The notes below the pieces were generated by a model that had not been told where the DNA came from, did no database searches, and saw only the letters and a list, made by a program, of their open reading frames with translations. 64,000 nucleotides of DNA, taken from NCBI GenBank assembly GCA_030425705.1, contig JAUHZU010000012.1, forward strand, positions 1-64,000, read 5' to 3'. This document shows positions 56,040 to 64,000 of the stretch, piece by piece. The stretch's first letter is position 1, and each line of letters opens with the position of its first letter. Origin of the DNA: Phycisphaerae bacterium (GTDB lineage: Bacteria; Planctomycetota; Phycisphaerae; Phycisphaerales; Phycisphaeraceae). Both the position numbers and the translations under genes were made by a program.

Positions 56040-56095
56040 CAAAACCGATGTGCCCGAAGCGGGGCTGGCTGAGCGTGTCACGCTGCATGGCCGCG

Positions 56096-58132
56096 CTACT
56101 CGCCGTCACTTGAGGATTCGCTCACCTCGTCGGGCAACTGCTGGAAGTAGTCGCGGATGCCGTCGTGGTAGCGGCGCGGGACGCGGTCTTCGGTGACGGC
56201 GCGTTCGGCGGCGGTGCGGGCCTCGGTCATCGCCTGGTTGTATTCGACCTGCGCCTCACCGGCCGCCATCTCGCCGTTCTCCGACCACGACGCGATGACC
56301 CGGCCGTTGCCCTGCTGGATGTCGTTGGCGGCGTGGGTCTGGTTGGGGTTGTAGCTGGATTGTGCGCCGTATGGGTTGCCGCCGGGCGCGGTGCCCCACT
56401 GCCCCGGCTGCCCGCCGGCCCCGTTGCCCTGCTGGTTGAGCTGGTTCATGGCCTGCTGCATCTGCTGCTGCTGTTGCTGAAGGCGCTGGAGCTGGTTCTG
56501 CATCTGCGCCATCTGGTTGATCGCGTTTTGCGCGGCGGAAGCCCCCTGGCCCTGACCCTGCTGGCCCTGGCCTTGTTGCCCCTGTTGGCCTTGCTGGCCT
56601 TGCTGGCCCTGTTGACCCTGTTGACCCTGTTGACCTTGTTGACCTTGTTGGCCCATCTGCTGGGCCATCTGCTGCAGGCCTTGTGACAACTGCTGCTGCA
56701 TCTGGCCGGCCTGGCCCTGGCCCTGGGCCTGCTGCATCTGCTGCTGGAGCTGCTGCATCATCTGCTGGGCCTGCTGCTGTGCCTGCTGCTGGCTCATGCC
56801 CTGCTGCTGGAGCTGCTGCTGCAACTGCTGCTGCATCTGTTGCATCTGCTGCTGCATGCCTTGTTGACCGCCCTGCTGGCCTGGCTGCTGACCCTGTTGG
56901 CCTTGCTGCCCCTGCTGCTGGCCTTGCTGGCCCTGCTGATTCTGTTGGCCTTGTTGATTCTGCTGGCCTTGCTGGCCCTGTTGACCCTGCTGCTGCTGCA
57001 TCGCCTGCTGCATCTGCTGGGTCATCTGCTGGGCGGTCTGCTGGGCCTGCTGTTGGCTCATCCCCTGCTGCTGGAGCTGCTGCTGCAGGTTCTGCTGCGC
57101 CTGCTGCTGCTGCTGCTGCTGTTGCTGCTGCTGGTTCTGTGCGTGCTGCTGAAGCTGCTCGGCAAGGTTTTCGAGCTGCTGCTGCGCCTGCTCCCGCTCC
57201 TGCTCGGTCATCTCCTCGTTGTTCTCGATCTGCTGCTGCATCTGCTCGACGGCCTCTTGCGCGGCCTCGAAGTCGTTGCGGTTCATCGCGGACTCGAAGT
57301 CGTCGGCCGGGCCGTCCATCCCCGAGTCGAGCTGGCTGTTGGCGTTCTCCAGCGGGCGGAACGCCGACTCGACGATGTCCGACTGCTCGCTCAGCCGGCC
57401 TTCCTCGGCCGAGGCGAGCGCGGCCGCCTGACGACGCAGCTCCTCGGCCTTCTCCGGGTTTGCGCGGATCTCTTCGGCCAGGGACATCAGCTCCGCCCGC
57501 AGCTCGTCGGGGTCGCCCTCGACATACTCGGTGTTGGTCGTGTCCTCGCCATCGGGCAGGTTCTGGGTCGTGTTGATGATGATTTCTTCGGCCTGCTCGG
57601 CGGTGCGGCGCTGCTGCTCTTTCTCCGCCTGCCGGGCCACCTGGTCCAGAGGGTCGGCCTCGGGGAAGAACACCGCCGCGACCACCAGCCCCATCACGAC
57701 CGGCACGAGGTTCCACACCTTCGTGAACCGCACCGGTACGGCCTGCGCGACCATCGCCCGGGCCTGCTGCGCCGCTTCGTCGGCCTCGCGCGCCACCTGG
57801 CGGGTCAGCTCGGTCTGCGTCGGCAGCGACGCGGTGTACAGCGCGGTCCCCAGCTTATCCTTGAGCTTGAGCTTGTCGTCCAGCAGCACCGCCGCCTGGG
57901 CCTCGGTCGGCACCGACCGCAGCGACAGCACCAGCGCGCCGAGCAGCAGCAGGCCGGCCGGCACGGCGTACGCCCACAACGGCAGCGACACCAGCGGCAG
58001 CAGCTGGTCGGCGATCCGCATCAGGCAAGCGGCGGACAACGCCAACAGCGCCGCCCAGCCCAGCCAACGGACCGCCGCCGCCAGCACCACCCGCCGCCGG
58101 GTCTTCGCAACGCTTCGCTGGATCGAGGTCAT
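56096..58132 (-). CDS. DUF4175-like membrane protein with a large Gln-rich domain
   Basis: A 678-residue protein heading the VWA operon. Two N-terminal helices (about residues 18-40 and 50-70) and a third (VWNLVPVVMGLVVAAVFFPE) anchor it. A Glu/Ala-rich helical region follows (about 160-295). Residues about 300-590 are almost entirely Gln, Gly and Met, with an 11-Gln run, repeated 'GMSQQQAQQ' modules and a run of eight Gly-Gln-Gln units. The C-terminus returns to normal composition (GRVIASWSENGEMAAGEAQV). Overall layout resembles DUF4175 proteins, which also have Gly/Gln-rich segments. Function unknown; probably an envelope partner of the MoxR system. Confidence 0.8.
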   Translation of the reverse strand: MTSIQRSVAKTRRRVVLAAAVRWLGWAALLALSAACLMRIADQLLPLVSLPLWAYAVPAGLLLLGALVLSLRSVPTEAQAAVLLDDKLKLKDKLGTALYTASLPTQTELTRQVAREADEAAQQARAMVAQAVPVRFTKVWNLVPVVMGLVVAAVFFPEADPLDQVARQAEKEQQRRTAEQAEEIIINTTQNLPDGEDTTNTEYVEGDPDELRAELMSLAEEIRANPEKAEELRRQAAALASAEEGRLSEQSDIVESAFRPLENANSQLDSGMDGPADDFESAMNRNDFEAAQEAVEQMQQQIENNEEMTEQEREQAQQQLENLAEQLQQHAQNQQQQQQQQQQQAQQNLQQQLQQQGMSQQQAQQTAQQMTQQMQQAMQQQQGQQGQQGQQNQQGQQNQQGQQGQQQGQQGQQGQQPGQQGGQQGMQQQMQQMQQQLQQQLQQQGMSQQQAQQQAQQMMQQLQQQMQQAQGQGQAGQMQQQLSQGLQQMAQQMGQQGQQGQQGQQGQQGQQGQQGQQGQQGQGQQGQGQGASAAQNAINQMAQMQNQLQRLQQQQQQMQQAMNQLNQQGNGAGGQPGQWGTAPGGNPYGAQSSYNPNQTHAANDIQQGNGRVIASWSENGEMAAGEAQVEYNQAMTEARTAAERAVTEDRVPRRYHDGIRDYFQQLPDEVSESSSDGE
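56573..56653. repeat. 9-bp minisatellite encoding Gly-Gln-Gln repeats
   Basis: Nine consecutive 9-base units (variants of TTGTTGACC and CTGTTGGCC on the plus strand) encode the Gly-Gln-Gln run of the DUF4175-like protein. Synonymous differences between units suggest that the peptide, rather than the DNA, is conserved, but unit number could vary by slippage. CTG/CAG-rich tracts continue to about 57240. Confidence 0.8.
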
Positions 58133-58532
58133 GCCGGGTTCCTTTGTTCACAAGTCCACGGAAGGGTTCATCGGGCCGATCGGCGGGAAGCACCCGCCCA
58201 GGCAGCGCGTCCCTCACGACAGACGCACCACAGGCCCTTGCGATCCATGGGCCGGGCAGATCACCCGCCGACCTATTTTAGGGTGCCCATTCGCCGGATA
58301 CCACAGCCAGGCCCAACAAAGGGGGCTTGGCCGACAGATTTCCTCGTTTTGGGACGCCAGCCGGCCCCGGCCGGCCGATCGGGCGGCGGCCCAGTCCCGA
58401 CCCCCGGCAGGGTTTGACCAGCCGGTCGAGCCCGCAGGGTTTCACAAGTGCCCCATCCGGGCGATCGGGCGCTTATCTGTGGCCACCGGTCGGCCGATAA
58501 CGACAGCACCTGGAGGCGCGGAGGAGCAGCGG
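58133..58532. other. Divergent intergenic region, no gene seen
   Basis: A 400-base gap between the divergent DUF4175-like operon and the GspB-like gene. It contains GGCCGG-rich palindromic patches near 58355-58385 and should hold both promoters. GGAGGAG lies just before the plus-strand gene. No reading frame with plausible composition was identified. Confidence 0.45.
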
Positions 58533-59492
58533 ATGGCTGTGGAAACGACTCAGTTCCGTGTGGTCGGTGTGGACAAGGACACCGGCGAAGATGTGTCGAT
58601 CGTCCTGGACGCGGCGACCAAGGCGGCCGCCGAGGTCAAGGCCGAGAAGCTCAACATCGACACCACGCATATCGTGCGCATGAAGCGGCACGACGATCCG
58701 CCCGCCGACGAGCATACGCAGTACGCCCAGGACGCGGCCGAAGCCCGCTCTACGACCCCGACCGACAAGCTGATTGAGGAGGTCGTCCCCCAGGAGACGC
58801 CCCGCGAGAAACCGACCGCCTACACACCGCCCGCCCCGGCACCCGCCCGGCCGCAGCCGCAGCCCGTGGAAGAGCCGGTCGTGCTCGCCGCGGTCAGCCG
58901 GCCCGCCTACAGCGCTCCGAGTGTGAAGTGGGGCGGTCAACGCCCGACCGGCAGAAGCGCGGTCCTGTTTGTCCTGGCGGTGCTCCTGGGCATCGCGGGC
59001 GGCGGGTACTACGTGCTGGTGCAGGAGCCCGGCTCCGCCGGCGCGGACGAGGCGGACCTCTACAACGAGGGCCTGTTTGACGACGGCTCGGAACTGCTCG
59101 TGCCCCAGGCCGACACCCATGCCCGGCTGAACCACAACAACGCCTTCGGCGACCGCGGCACACGCCCGCGCGCCACGGCGCAGAACCCCGTTACGCCACC
59201 CGCCGACAACACGCCGCCGACCCAGGCCCCGGTCGTGCGCAGCAACACGCCTCCCCAAGGCGCGGACAATCCTGCAACGCCCGCCGGACAGCCCGTCCGG
59301 CTCGAGCTGCAGTCCGTGGTCGTCAGCCATGAAGGCCGCTTCGCTGTCATCAACGGCAAGATGTACCCCCAGGGTGCGACGCTGCACGGCTGCACGCTGC
59401 TCAACATCGCCGACGACCGGGTCCTGCTCGACCGCGGTGGCGAACGGTTCACCCTACGCATCGTGACCAATCAGGAACTCGAACGCGAGTAG
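58533..59492 (+). CDS. Single-pass membrane protein with GspB-like C-terminal domain
   Basis: A 319-residue bitopic protein. The N-terminus TTQFRVVGVDKDTGEDVSIV, with regular Ala/Lys helices after it, resembles a small cytoplasmic domain. A Pro-rich linker (about residues 90-125) precedes one helix (SAVLFVLAVLLGIAGGGYYV, about 147-166). The C-terminal region RLELQSVVVSHEGRFAVING, KMYPQGATLHG and RVLLDRGGERFTLRI has the pattern of the periplasmic domain of GspB/PilP-type secretion proteins. GGAGGAG lies eight bases before the ATG. A role in type II secretion or pilus assembly is inferred, with no such genes nearby. Confidence 0.62.
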   Translation: MAVETTQFRVVGVDKDTGEDVSIVLDAATKAAAEVKAEKLNIDTTHIVRMKRHDDPPADEHTQYAQDAAEARSTTPTDKLIEEVVPQETPREKPTAYTPPAPAPARPQPQPVEEPVVLAAVSRPAYSAPSVKWGGQRPTGRSAVLFVLAVLLGIAGGGYYVLVQEPGSAGADEADLYNEGLFDDGSELLVPQADTHARLNHNNAFGDRGTRPRATAQNPVTPPADNTPPTQAPVVRSNTPPQGADNPATPAGQPVRLELQSVVVSHEGRFAVINGKMYPQGATLHGCTLLNIADDRVLLDRGGERFTLRIVTNQELERE

Positions 59493-59525
59493 GCCCGGAC
59501 AGCCAGGCAACACCCGAACCGATAC

Positions 59526-59555
59526 GACAACACCCCGCTTGCGTGGGGTGTTGTC
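59526..59555. terminator. Bidirectional-type hairpin between convergent genes
   Basis: An 11-bp perfect stem GACAACACCCC/GGGGTGTTGTC with an 8-base loop lies between the convergent GspB-like gene and the coiled-coil gene. No strong T-tract is present on either side. Its position between converging stops supports a terminator role. Confidence 0.7.
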
Positions 59556-59597
59556 GCTTCCAAGGTCGTTTGTGTAAGCCGGGCCGGCGTCTGTCTA

Positions 59598-60113
59598 TCA
59601 GGCGGCTTTGCGCGCACGCTGCTTGTTGCGTTTGCTGCGGCGGGTCGGGGTGACCTCGCCGATCACCACCTCGGCGTCATCGAGCCCGGCGATGGCGTCG
59701 ATCAGCCGCTGGGTCTGGTCCGCGGCGCGGGTGCGTTGCCGTTCGAGCTCGGCGGTGGTCTGCTCGGCCTTCCGCCGGGCGTCGCGGGCGGCGGCGAGTT
59801 CTTCTTCCAGCGTCGCCTGCCGGGCCTGCAGCGCCTCGGCCGCGCGGCGGAGCTGTTCACGCTGGCGGTCCGCCGACGCGATTTTGTCCTGACACCGCTG
59901 CCGGGCCTGCTCCGCCTCCTGCTGCGCGATGGCCAGGGCCTTGCGTTCCTGCGTCAGCTCGTCCTCGTGCCGTTTCTTCTCGGACGCGAACGCCTCGGAC
60001 CGCGATTCGTGCCAGGCCATCAGCTCCGACATCTTCTTCTCGACCCCCGCCACAAGCCCGTCCACGCCATCAATCGGCGCGGCACCCCCGCTGTTGTCGC
60101 TGCTGTCCGTCAT
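59598..60113 (-). CDS. Coiled-coil protein
   Basis: A 171-residue, highly charged helical protein of unknown function. Residues about 20-135 form a continuous coiled coil (VEKKMSELMAWHESRSEAFA; EEELAAARDARRKAEQTTAE). The N-terminus is Ser/Asp/Gly-rich, and the C-terminus is strongly basic (RRSKRNKQRARKAA), which could bind nucleic acid or membrane. GAGGTGA precedes the ATG. It is isolated between the GspB-like gene and the ABC exporter pair. Confidence 0.72.
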   Translation of the reverse strand: MTDSSDNSGGAAPIDGVDGLVAGVEKKMSELMAWHESRSEAFASEKKRHEDELTQERKALAIAQQEAEQARQRCQDKIASADRQREQLRRAAEALQARQATLEEELAAARDARRKAEQTTAELERQRTRAADQTQRLIDAIAGLDDAEVVIGEVTPTRRSKRNKQRARKAA

Positions 60114-60283
60114 CGTGAATCACCTCGCTGTTGGGCTGCGAATCATTCCTCTAACCCGCACGATCGGCACAATCAGCGCGCGGGTTTAGGAGCGGGCACG
60201 ATTCAAATTTCGAAGGCAGCAGCTCACCAGCAACAGCACAAGATGGCCTTCTCGAAACCCCAAACCCAAGACCCGCTACCCGA

Positions 60284-62128
60284 TCACGCCTCGCTCGCGT
60301 GGATGAACTGGCGGTAGAGGTGGGCGTACCGGCCGCCCTGCTCGAGCAGCGCGTGGTGCGTGCCGCGCTCGATGATCCGCCCCGCGTCGAGCACCAGCAC
60401 CTCGTCCGCGTGCCGGATCGTGCTCAGCCGGTGGGCGACCACAAAGCTCGTCCGGCCCGACAGCAGCTTCGCTAACGCCTCCTGCACCCGCTGCTCGGTC
60501 ATCGTGTCCACCGCGCTCGTCGCCTCGTCGAGGATCAGCACCCGCGGGTCGGCCAGCATCGCCCGGCAGAAACACACGAGCTGCCGCTGCCCCAGCGAGA
60601 GACTGCCGCCCTTTTCCCCGACGTCGGTCAAGAGCCCGTCCTGCAGCCGCTCGAAGATGTCCAGGCAGCCCAACGCCTCCGCGGCGGCGATGACCTCATC
60701 GTCCGTCGCGTCGGGCCGGCCGACCCGGATGTTGTCCATCACACTGCCCGTGAACAGGTAGTTGCTCTGCAGCACGATGCCGATCTGCTTCGCCAGCGAA
60801 TCGGTCGTGACCCCGCGGGTGTCGTGCCCGTCGATCAGCACCCGGCCGGCGGTGGGCAGGTAGAACTTGGCGATCAGCGAGATGATCGATGTCTTGCCGC
60901 TGCCCGTCTGGCCGACGAGCGCGATCGTCCGGCCCGGCTCGGCGACGAAGGAGATGCCGTGCAGCACCGGCTTGGCCGGGTCGTAGCCAAACGTCACGCC
61001 ATCCAGCTCCACCCGGCCGGTGATCGGCGGCAGCGGGGCCGCGTCAGGACCGTCCATCTGCTCGGGCTCGGTGTCCAGCAGCCCGAACACCCGCTCGGCC
61101 CCGGCCATGGCGGTCAGCGCGTCGTTGTACTGCCGGCCGATGTTCGCGATCGGGTTGAAGAACTGAGGCATCAGCAACGCAAACACCACCAGCGCCGCGA
61201 ACAGCTCCGCCTCCGAGCCGCCCGCCCAGCCGGCGAAGAACTCCATCCGCAGCACCTGCACCCCGCCCAGCGCGAGCAGCAGCGCCATGAAGAACTGGCT
61301 GTTCAGCTCGATGATCGGCAGGAAGACCGCCTGCAGCCGAGCGGACTTGAGGTGGTACTCGGCGTGGTCCTCGACCAGGCCGCCGAACAGCTCTGCGTTC
61401 ACATCCTGCCGCACGAACCCCTGCGTCACGCGGATGCCGTTGATCGACTCGGCCAGCGTCGCGGTGACCCGGCTGTAGCTCTCCTGCGTCGCGCGGTAGG
61501 TCACGCTCAGCCGGTCGCGGAAGTACTTGCTCAGCCGCCAGAGCACGGGCGCCATCAGCAGCACCACGAGGAACAGCGGCGGGTCGTACCAGAGCATCAC
61601 CGCCGCGGCGACGAGCATGCTGCCCACCTGCACCATCGACACGAAGACAACGCTCTGCACGCCCATCCGCACCGCCTCGGCGTCGGACGTGATGCGCGAG
61701 ATGATCCGCCCGAGCTTGGTCTTGTCGTAGAACGACATCGACATGCGCTGCAGGTGGTCGAACACCTCCCGGCGCAGGTCCTGCACGACCGCCTCGCCCA
61801 GCTCGAGCGCCAGCCGCATCCGGAAGTGGAACACCACCGCCGTGGACAGCGCCAGCGCGAAGAAGCCCGACGCGCCCCACAGGATGCCCCGCCAGTCCTG
61901 CGCCAGCACCGGCCCGTTCAGCACCGCCGCCAGGCACCACGCCATCGCCGGCAGCTGCACCGCCCGCAGCAGCACCAGCACGACCAGCCAGTTCCGCTTG
62001 CGCGCGTGCGGGCCGGTGTACCCCCACAGCCGGCGGATCACGCCCAGGCTCAGCGGCCGCTGCTTCGCCTCACGGTCGGACTTGTCGACATGCGTGAGGA
62101 TCGGCGGGTTGTTGGGCCTTGTTTTCAT
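60284..62128 (-). CDS. ABC exporter subunit (fused permease-ATPase), consensus Walker B
   Basis: A 614-residue half-transporter with six membrane helices (about residues 45-330) and a C-terminal nucleotide-binding domain. Walker A is VGQTGSGKTS, the signature is the non-canonical LSLGQRQ, Walker B with catalytic Glu is VLILDEATSAVD, and the switch His is in VVAHRLSTIR. Its start overlaps the stop of the upstream partner gene (ATGA), so the two are made together, most likely as a heterodimer. Substrate unknown: lipids, drugs or peptides are typical. Confidence 0.92.
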   Translation of the reverse strand: MKTRPNNPPILTHVDKSDREAKQRPLSLGVIRRLWGYTGPHARKRNWLVVLVLLRAVQLPAMAWCLAAVLNGPVLAQDWRGILWGASGFFALALSTAVVFHFRMRLALELGEAVVQDLRREVFDHLQRMSMSFYDKTKLGRIISRITSDAEAVRMGVQSVVFVSMVQVGSMLVAAAVMLWYDPPLFLVVLLMAPVLWRLSKYFRDRLSVTYRATQESYSRVTATLAESINGIRVTQGFVRQDVNAELFGGLVEDHAEYHLKSARLQAVFLPIIELNSQFFMALLLALGGVQVLRMEFFAGWAGGSEAELFAALVVFALLMPQFFNPIANIGRQYNDALTAMAGAERVFGLLDTEPEQMDGPDAAPLPPITGRVELDGVTFGYDPAKPVLHGISFVAEPGRTIALVGQTGSGKTSIISLIAKFYLPTAGRVLIDGHDTRGVTTDSLAKQIGIVLQSNYLFTGSVMDNIRVGRPDATDDEVIAAAEALGCLDIFERLQDGLLTDVGEKGGSLSLGQRQLVCFCRAMLADPRVLILDEATSAVDTMTEQRVQEALAKLLSGRTSFVVAHRLSTIRHADEVLVLDAGRIIERGTHHALLEQGGRYAHLYRQFIHASEA

Positions 62129-63990
62129 TCAGCGTCCTCCCCGATCCCCAGCAGCCGGCGCGACTCTTCGTCCGCCATCTGGACCTCCGCGGCGTTGCGG
62201 TAGTGGGCGCTGGTCTGCATCAGCTCGTCGTGCGTGCCGACCTCGGTGACCCGGCCGTCCTCCATCACCATCACGACGTCCGCTCGCTTCAGCGTCGAGA
62301 ACCGGTGGGCCACGATAAAGGTTGTGCGGTTGCGCATCGCCTGGTCCATCGCCTGCATGATCAGGTGCTCAGTCTCCGGGTCGATCGCGGCGGTGGGGTC
62401 GTCCATCAGAAGGATCGGCGGGTCCAGCAGCACCGCCCGCGCGATCGCCAGCCGCTGGCGCTGCCCGCCCGACAGCCCGTTGCCGCCCTCGGTGAGCACG
62501 GTGTCGTAGCCCGCGTCGAGTTCGCGCTCGATAAAGCCGTGCGCCTGGGCGATCTGCGCGGCCTGACGCATCTGGTCGTCTGTCGCCTCGGGGTGGCCGA
62601 ACGTCACGTTGAAGCGGACGGTGTTGGAGAACAGGAACGTCTCCTGGAACACGACGCCGACGTTCCGCCGCAGGTCGTCCAGGTCGTAATCGCGGAGGTC
62701 GACGCCGTCGATCAGGACACGGCCTTGCTGGGGGTCGTAGAAGCGCGGGATGAGCGACAGCAGCGTGCTCTTGCCCGAGCCGGTCGCGCCAAGGATGGCG
62801 ACGGTCTGACCCGGCTGAGCCTCGAACGACACGCCACGCAAGGCGTCCGCACCGTCGGCCCCGCCGTAGCCGAACGTCACGTCCTCAAACGTCACCCGAC
62901 CCTCGGCCCGCCCGAGGCGCACGGCCGCGGCCCCCGGCGGACCCTGGATCTCGACCGGCTCGTCGAGCACCTCGAACACCCGCTGCGCCCCGGTCATCGA
63001 CCGCTGCACCGCGTTGGCGATCTGCGCGAGGTTGCCGACCTGGCTGGAGAACTGCTGCAGCAGCCCGGCGAAGACGAACAGGCCCGAGCCGAATGCGAAG
63101 CCCGGGTCGTGGATGTACAGCCACCCGCCGTAGACCAGCAGGACCAGCAGGTTGACCGCGGTGAACATGCCGATGGTCGGCACGAACGTCGCGACCCGCC
63201 AGAAGATCCAGCGGTGCTGGTCCGCGACCGCGTCGTTGGCCCGCTTGAACTTCGCACGCTCGCGCTCCTGCAGCGCGAAGCCCTTGACGACGTGGACCCC
63301 CTGCGCGTTCTCCGAGAGGACGAGCACCGCCTTGTCGAACAGCTCGCGGTTGACGCGGTAGGCCGGGCGAACCGTCCGCGAGAACAACGTCGTCAACACC
63401 CACAGCAGCGGCGTGGTCGCGAGGCACGCGAGCGTCAGCTTCACGTGGATGCTCAGCATGTACGCCAGGAAGAAGGCCAGCGAGATCAGCAACATGACGA
63501 CCTCGATCATCACGCCGTCGATGAACCGGCGGACCGCCTGCACATCGCCGGTAACCCGGTTGATGATCGACCCGGACTCGTTGGCGTCGAAGAAGCGGAA
63601 GCTCAGCCGCTGCATCTTGTCGTAGACCTGCTTGCGGAGGTCGACGACGATGTCGCGGACCAGCACCGCCTTCCATACCCACGACTGCCGGTCGAGCACA
63701 AACCGCAGCGCGGCGACGGCGAAGACGGCCCCGGCGATCACGAGCACCTTCGTCATCGCCGACCAGCCGGCCGGCGGCTCGAACCCCAGCGGCCAGCGAG
63801 GCGGCTTGCCGGACTCGCCGATCGCCTGGCCGATGACGTCCAACCCGAGCCCGATGAGCCCGAGCCCGGAGAGCGCCAGCGCGAGCAGGACCATCTGCAG
63901 CACAACGATGCGGAGGACCTGATCCTTGTAGCCCCAGGTCAGCCGGAGCAGGCGCAGGATGAGCGCGACGGTGGACGCCTGCGCGGGCAC
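62125..63990 (-). CDS. ABC exporter subunit (fused permease-ATPase), degenerate Walker B
   Basis: A 621-residue half-transporter. Six membrane helices precede a nucleotide-binding domain with Walker A LGATGSGKST, canonical signature LSGGQRQRLAIARAV, and Walker B ILLMDDPTAAID, where the catalytic Glu is replaced by Asp. Partner residues therefore form one consensus and one degenerate ATP site, as in TM287/288-type heterodimeric exporters. The start is GTG close to the window edge; a start outside the window cannot be excluded. The downstream partner overlaps by four bases. Confidence 0.9.
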   Translation of the reverse strand: MPAQASTVALILRLLRLTWGYKDQVLRIVVLQMVLLALALSGLGLIGLGLDVIGQAIGESGKPPRWPLGFEPPAGWSAMTKVLVIAGAVFAVAALRFVLDRQSWVWKAVLVRDIVVDLRKQVYDKMQRLSFRFFDANESGSIINRVTGDVQAVRRFIDGVMIEVVMLLISLAFFLAYMLSIHVKLTLACLATTPLLWVLTTLFSRTVRPAYRVNRELFDKAVLVLSENAQGVHVVKGFALQERERAKFKRANDAVADQHRWIFWRVATFVPTIGMFTAVNLLVLLVYGGWLYIHDPGFAFGSGLFVFAGLLQQFSSQVGNLAQIANAVQRSMTGAQRVFEVLDEPVEIQGPPGAAAVRLGRAEGRVTFEDVTFGYGGADGADALRGVSFEAQPGQTVAILGATGSGKSTLLSLIPRFYDPQQGRVLIDGVDLRDYDLDDLRRNVGVVFQETFLFSNTVRFNVTFGHPEATDDQMRQAAQIAQAHGFIERELDAGYDTVLTEGGNGLSGGQRQRLAIARAVLLDPPILLMDDPTAAIDPETEHLIMQAMDQAMRNRTTFIVAHRFSTLKRADVVMVMEDGRVTEVGTHDELMQTSAHYRNAAEVQMADEESRRLLGIGEDAE

Positions 63991-64000
63991 ACCGTCGGCC

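Noticed and set aside
57090-57240. Leu-rich plus-strand frame antisense to the Gln-rich domain as a membrane protein
   Set aside because: Poly-Leu arises mechanically from CTG, the complement of CAG; the minus-strand gene has clear conserved ends.

Overview
This 64 kb window is GC-rich bacterial chromosome with tightly packed genes on both strands. No rRNA, tRNA, CRISPR array or complete insertion sequence was recognised. The gene content points to a flagellated, diderm member of the Planctomycetota, most likely class Phycisphaerae (inference). The reasons are: membrane proteins with CxxCG...CPECG zinc ribbons, a prepilin-type GFTLIELLVV protein, a PEP-CTERM protein, a large MoxR/DUF58/VWA membrane operon, a tricorn-type S41 protease, and P- and L-ring flagellar genes beside a fliW-csrA-flagellin block.

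Layout. (1) 1-10 kb: housekeeping genes (3'(2'),5'-bisphosphate nucleotidase, dnaB, a PfkB kinase, leuS, trpG/pabA) and two zinc-ribbon membrane proteins. (2) 10.2-22.6 kb: a flagellar locus read entirely on the minus strand. One unit runs from a small ORF through flgF, flgG, flgA and flgH. A second unit runs flgI-flgJ-flgN-flgK-flgL-fliW-csrA-flagellin. Each unit starts just downstream of a near-consensus sigma-54 site (TGGCATCG-N3-TTGC), and a clear intrinsic terminator separates them. Leaders in the fliW-csrA-flagellin part carry hairpins with GGA in the loop. One hairpin holds the flagellin Shine-Dalgarno in its loop; another, before csrA, resembles the CsrA SELEX site. This suggests a FliW-CsrA-flagellin homeostasis circuit. 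(3) 22.7-29.5 kb: an M42 peptidase, an ABC ATPase, an AT-rich orphan DpnII/MboI-like nuclease, a copper P-type ATPase, a MazG-like protein and a GNAT acetyltransferase. (4) 29.5-35.2 kb: dxs with a polyprenyl synthase (isoprenoids), then ftsW and murG (peptidoglycan and division). (5) 35.4-46.9 kb: tricorn-like lipoprotein protease, clpP, EEP-family lipoprotein, prepilin-like protein, PEP-CTERM protein, purM, a Fur-family regulator and a HicB-like protein. (6) 46.9-58.1 kb: a minus-strand operon of envelope VWA proteins. It holds a Gln-rich DUF4175-like protein, a giant VWA/GATase-like protein, MoxR, DUF58 and a BatA-type VWA protein. Small lower-GC genes are wedged into it, and it ends in a membrane protein gene broken by an in-frame TGA. 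(7) 58.5-64 kb: a GspB-like single-pass protein, a coiled-coil protein and a two-gene heterodimeric ABC exporter.

Non-coding structure of note: two copies of a REP-like element (paired inverted hairpins) at about 28.07 and 33.86 kb; a 32-bp near-perfect inverted repeat flanking a GxxExxY gene; and a 9-bp minisatellite encoding Gly-Gln-Gln repeats. Small lower-GC genes (24.9, 29.2, 46.9, 49.6 and 51.0 kb) sit between GC-rich core genes and look like separately acquired cargo.
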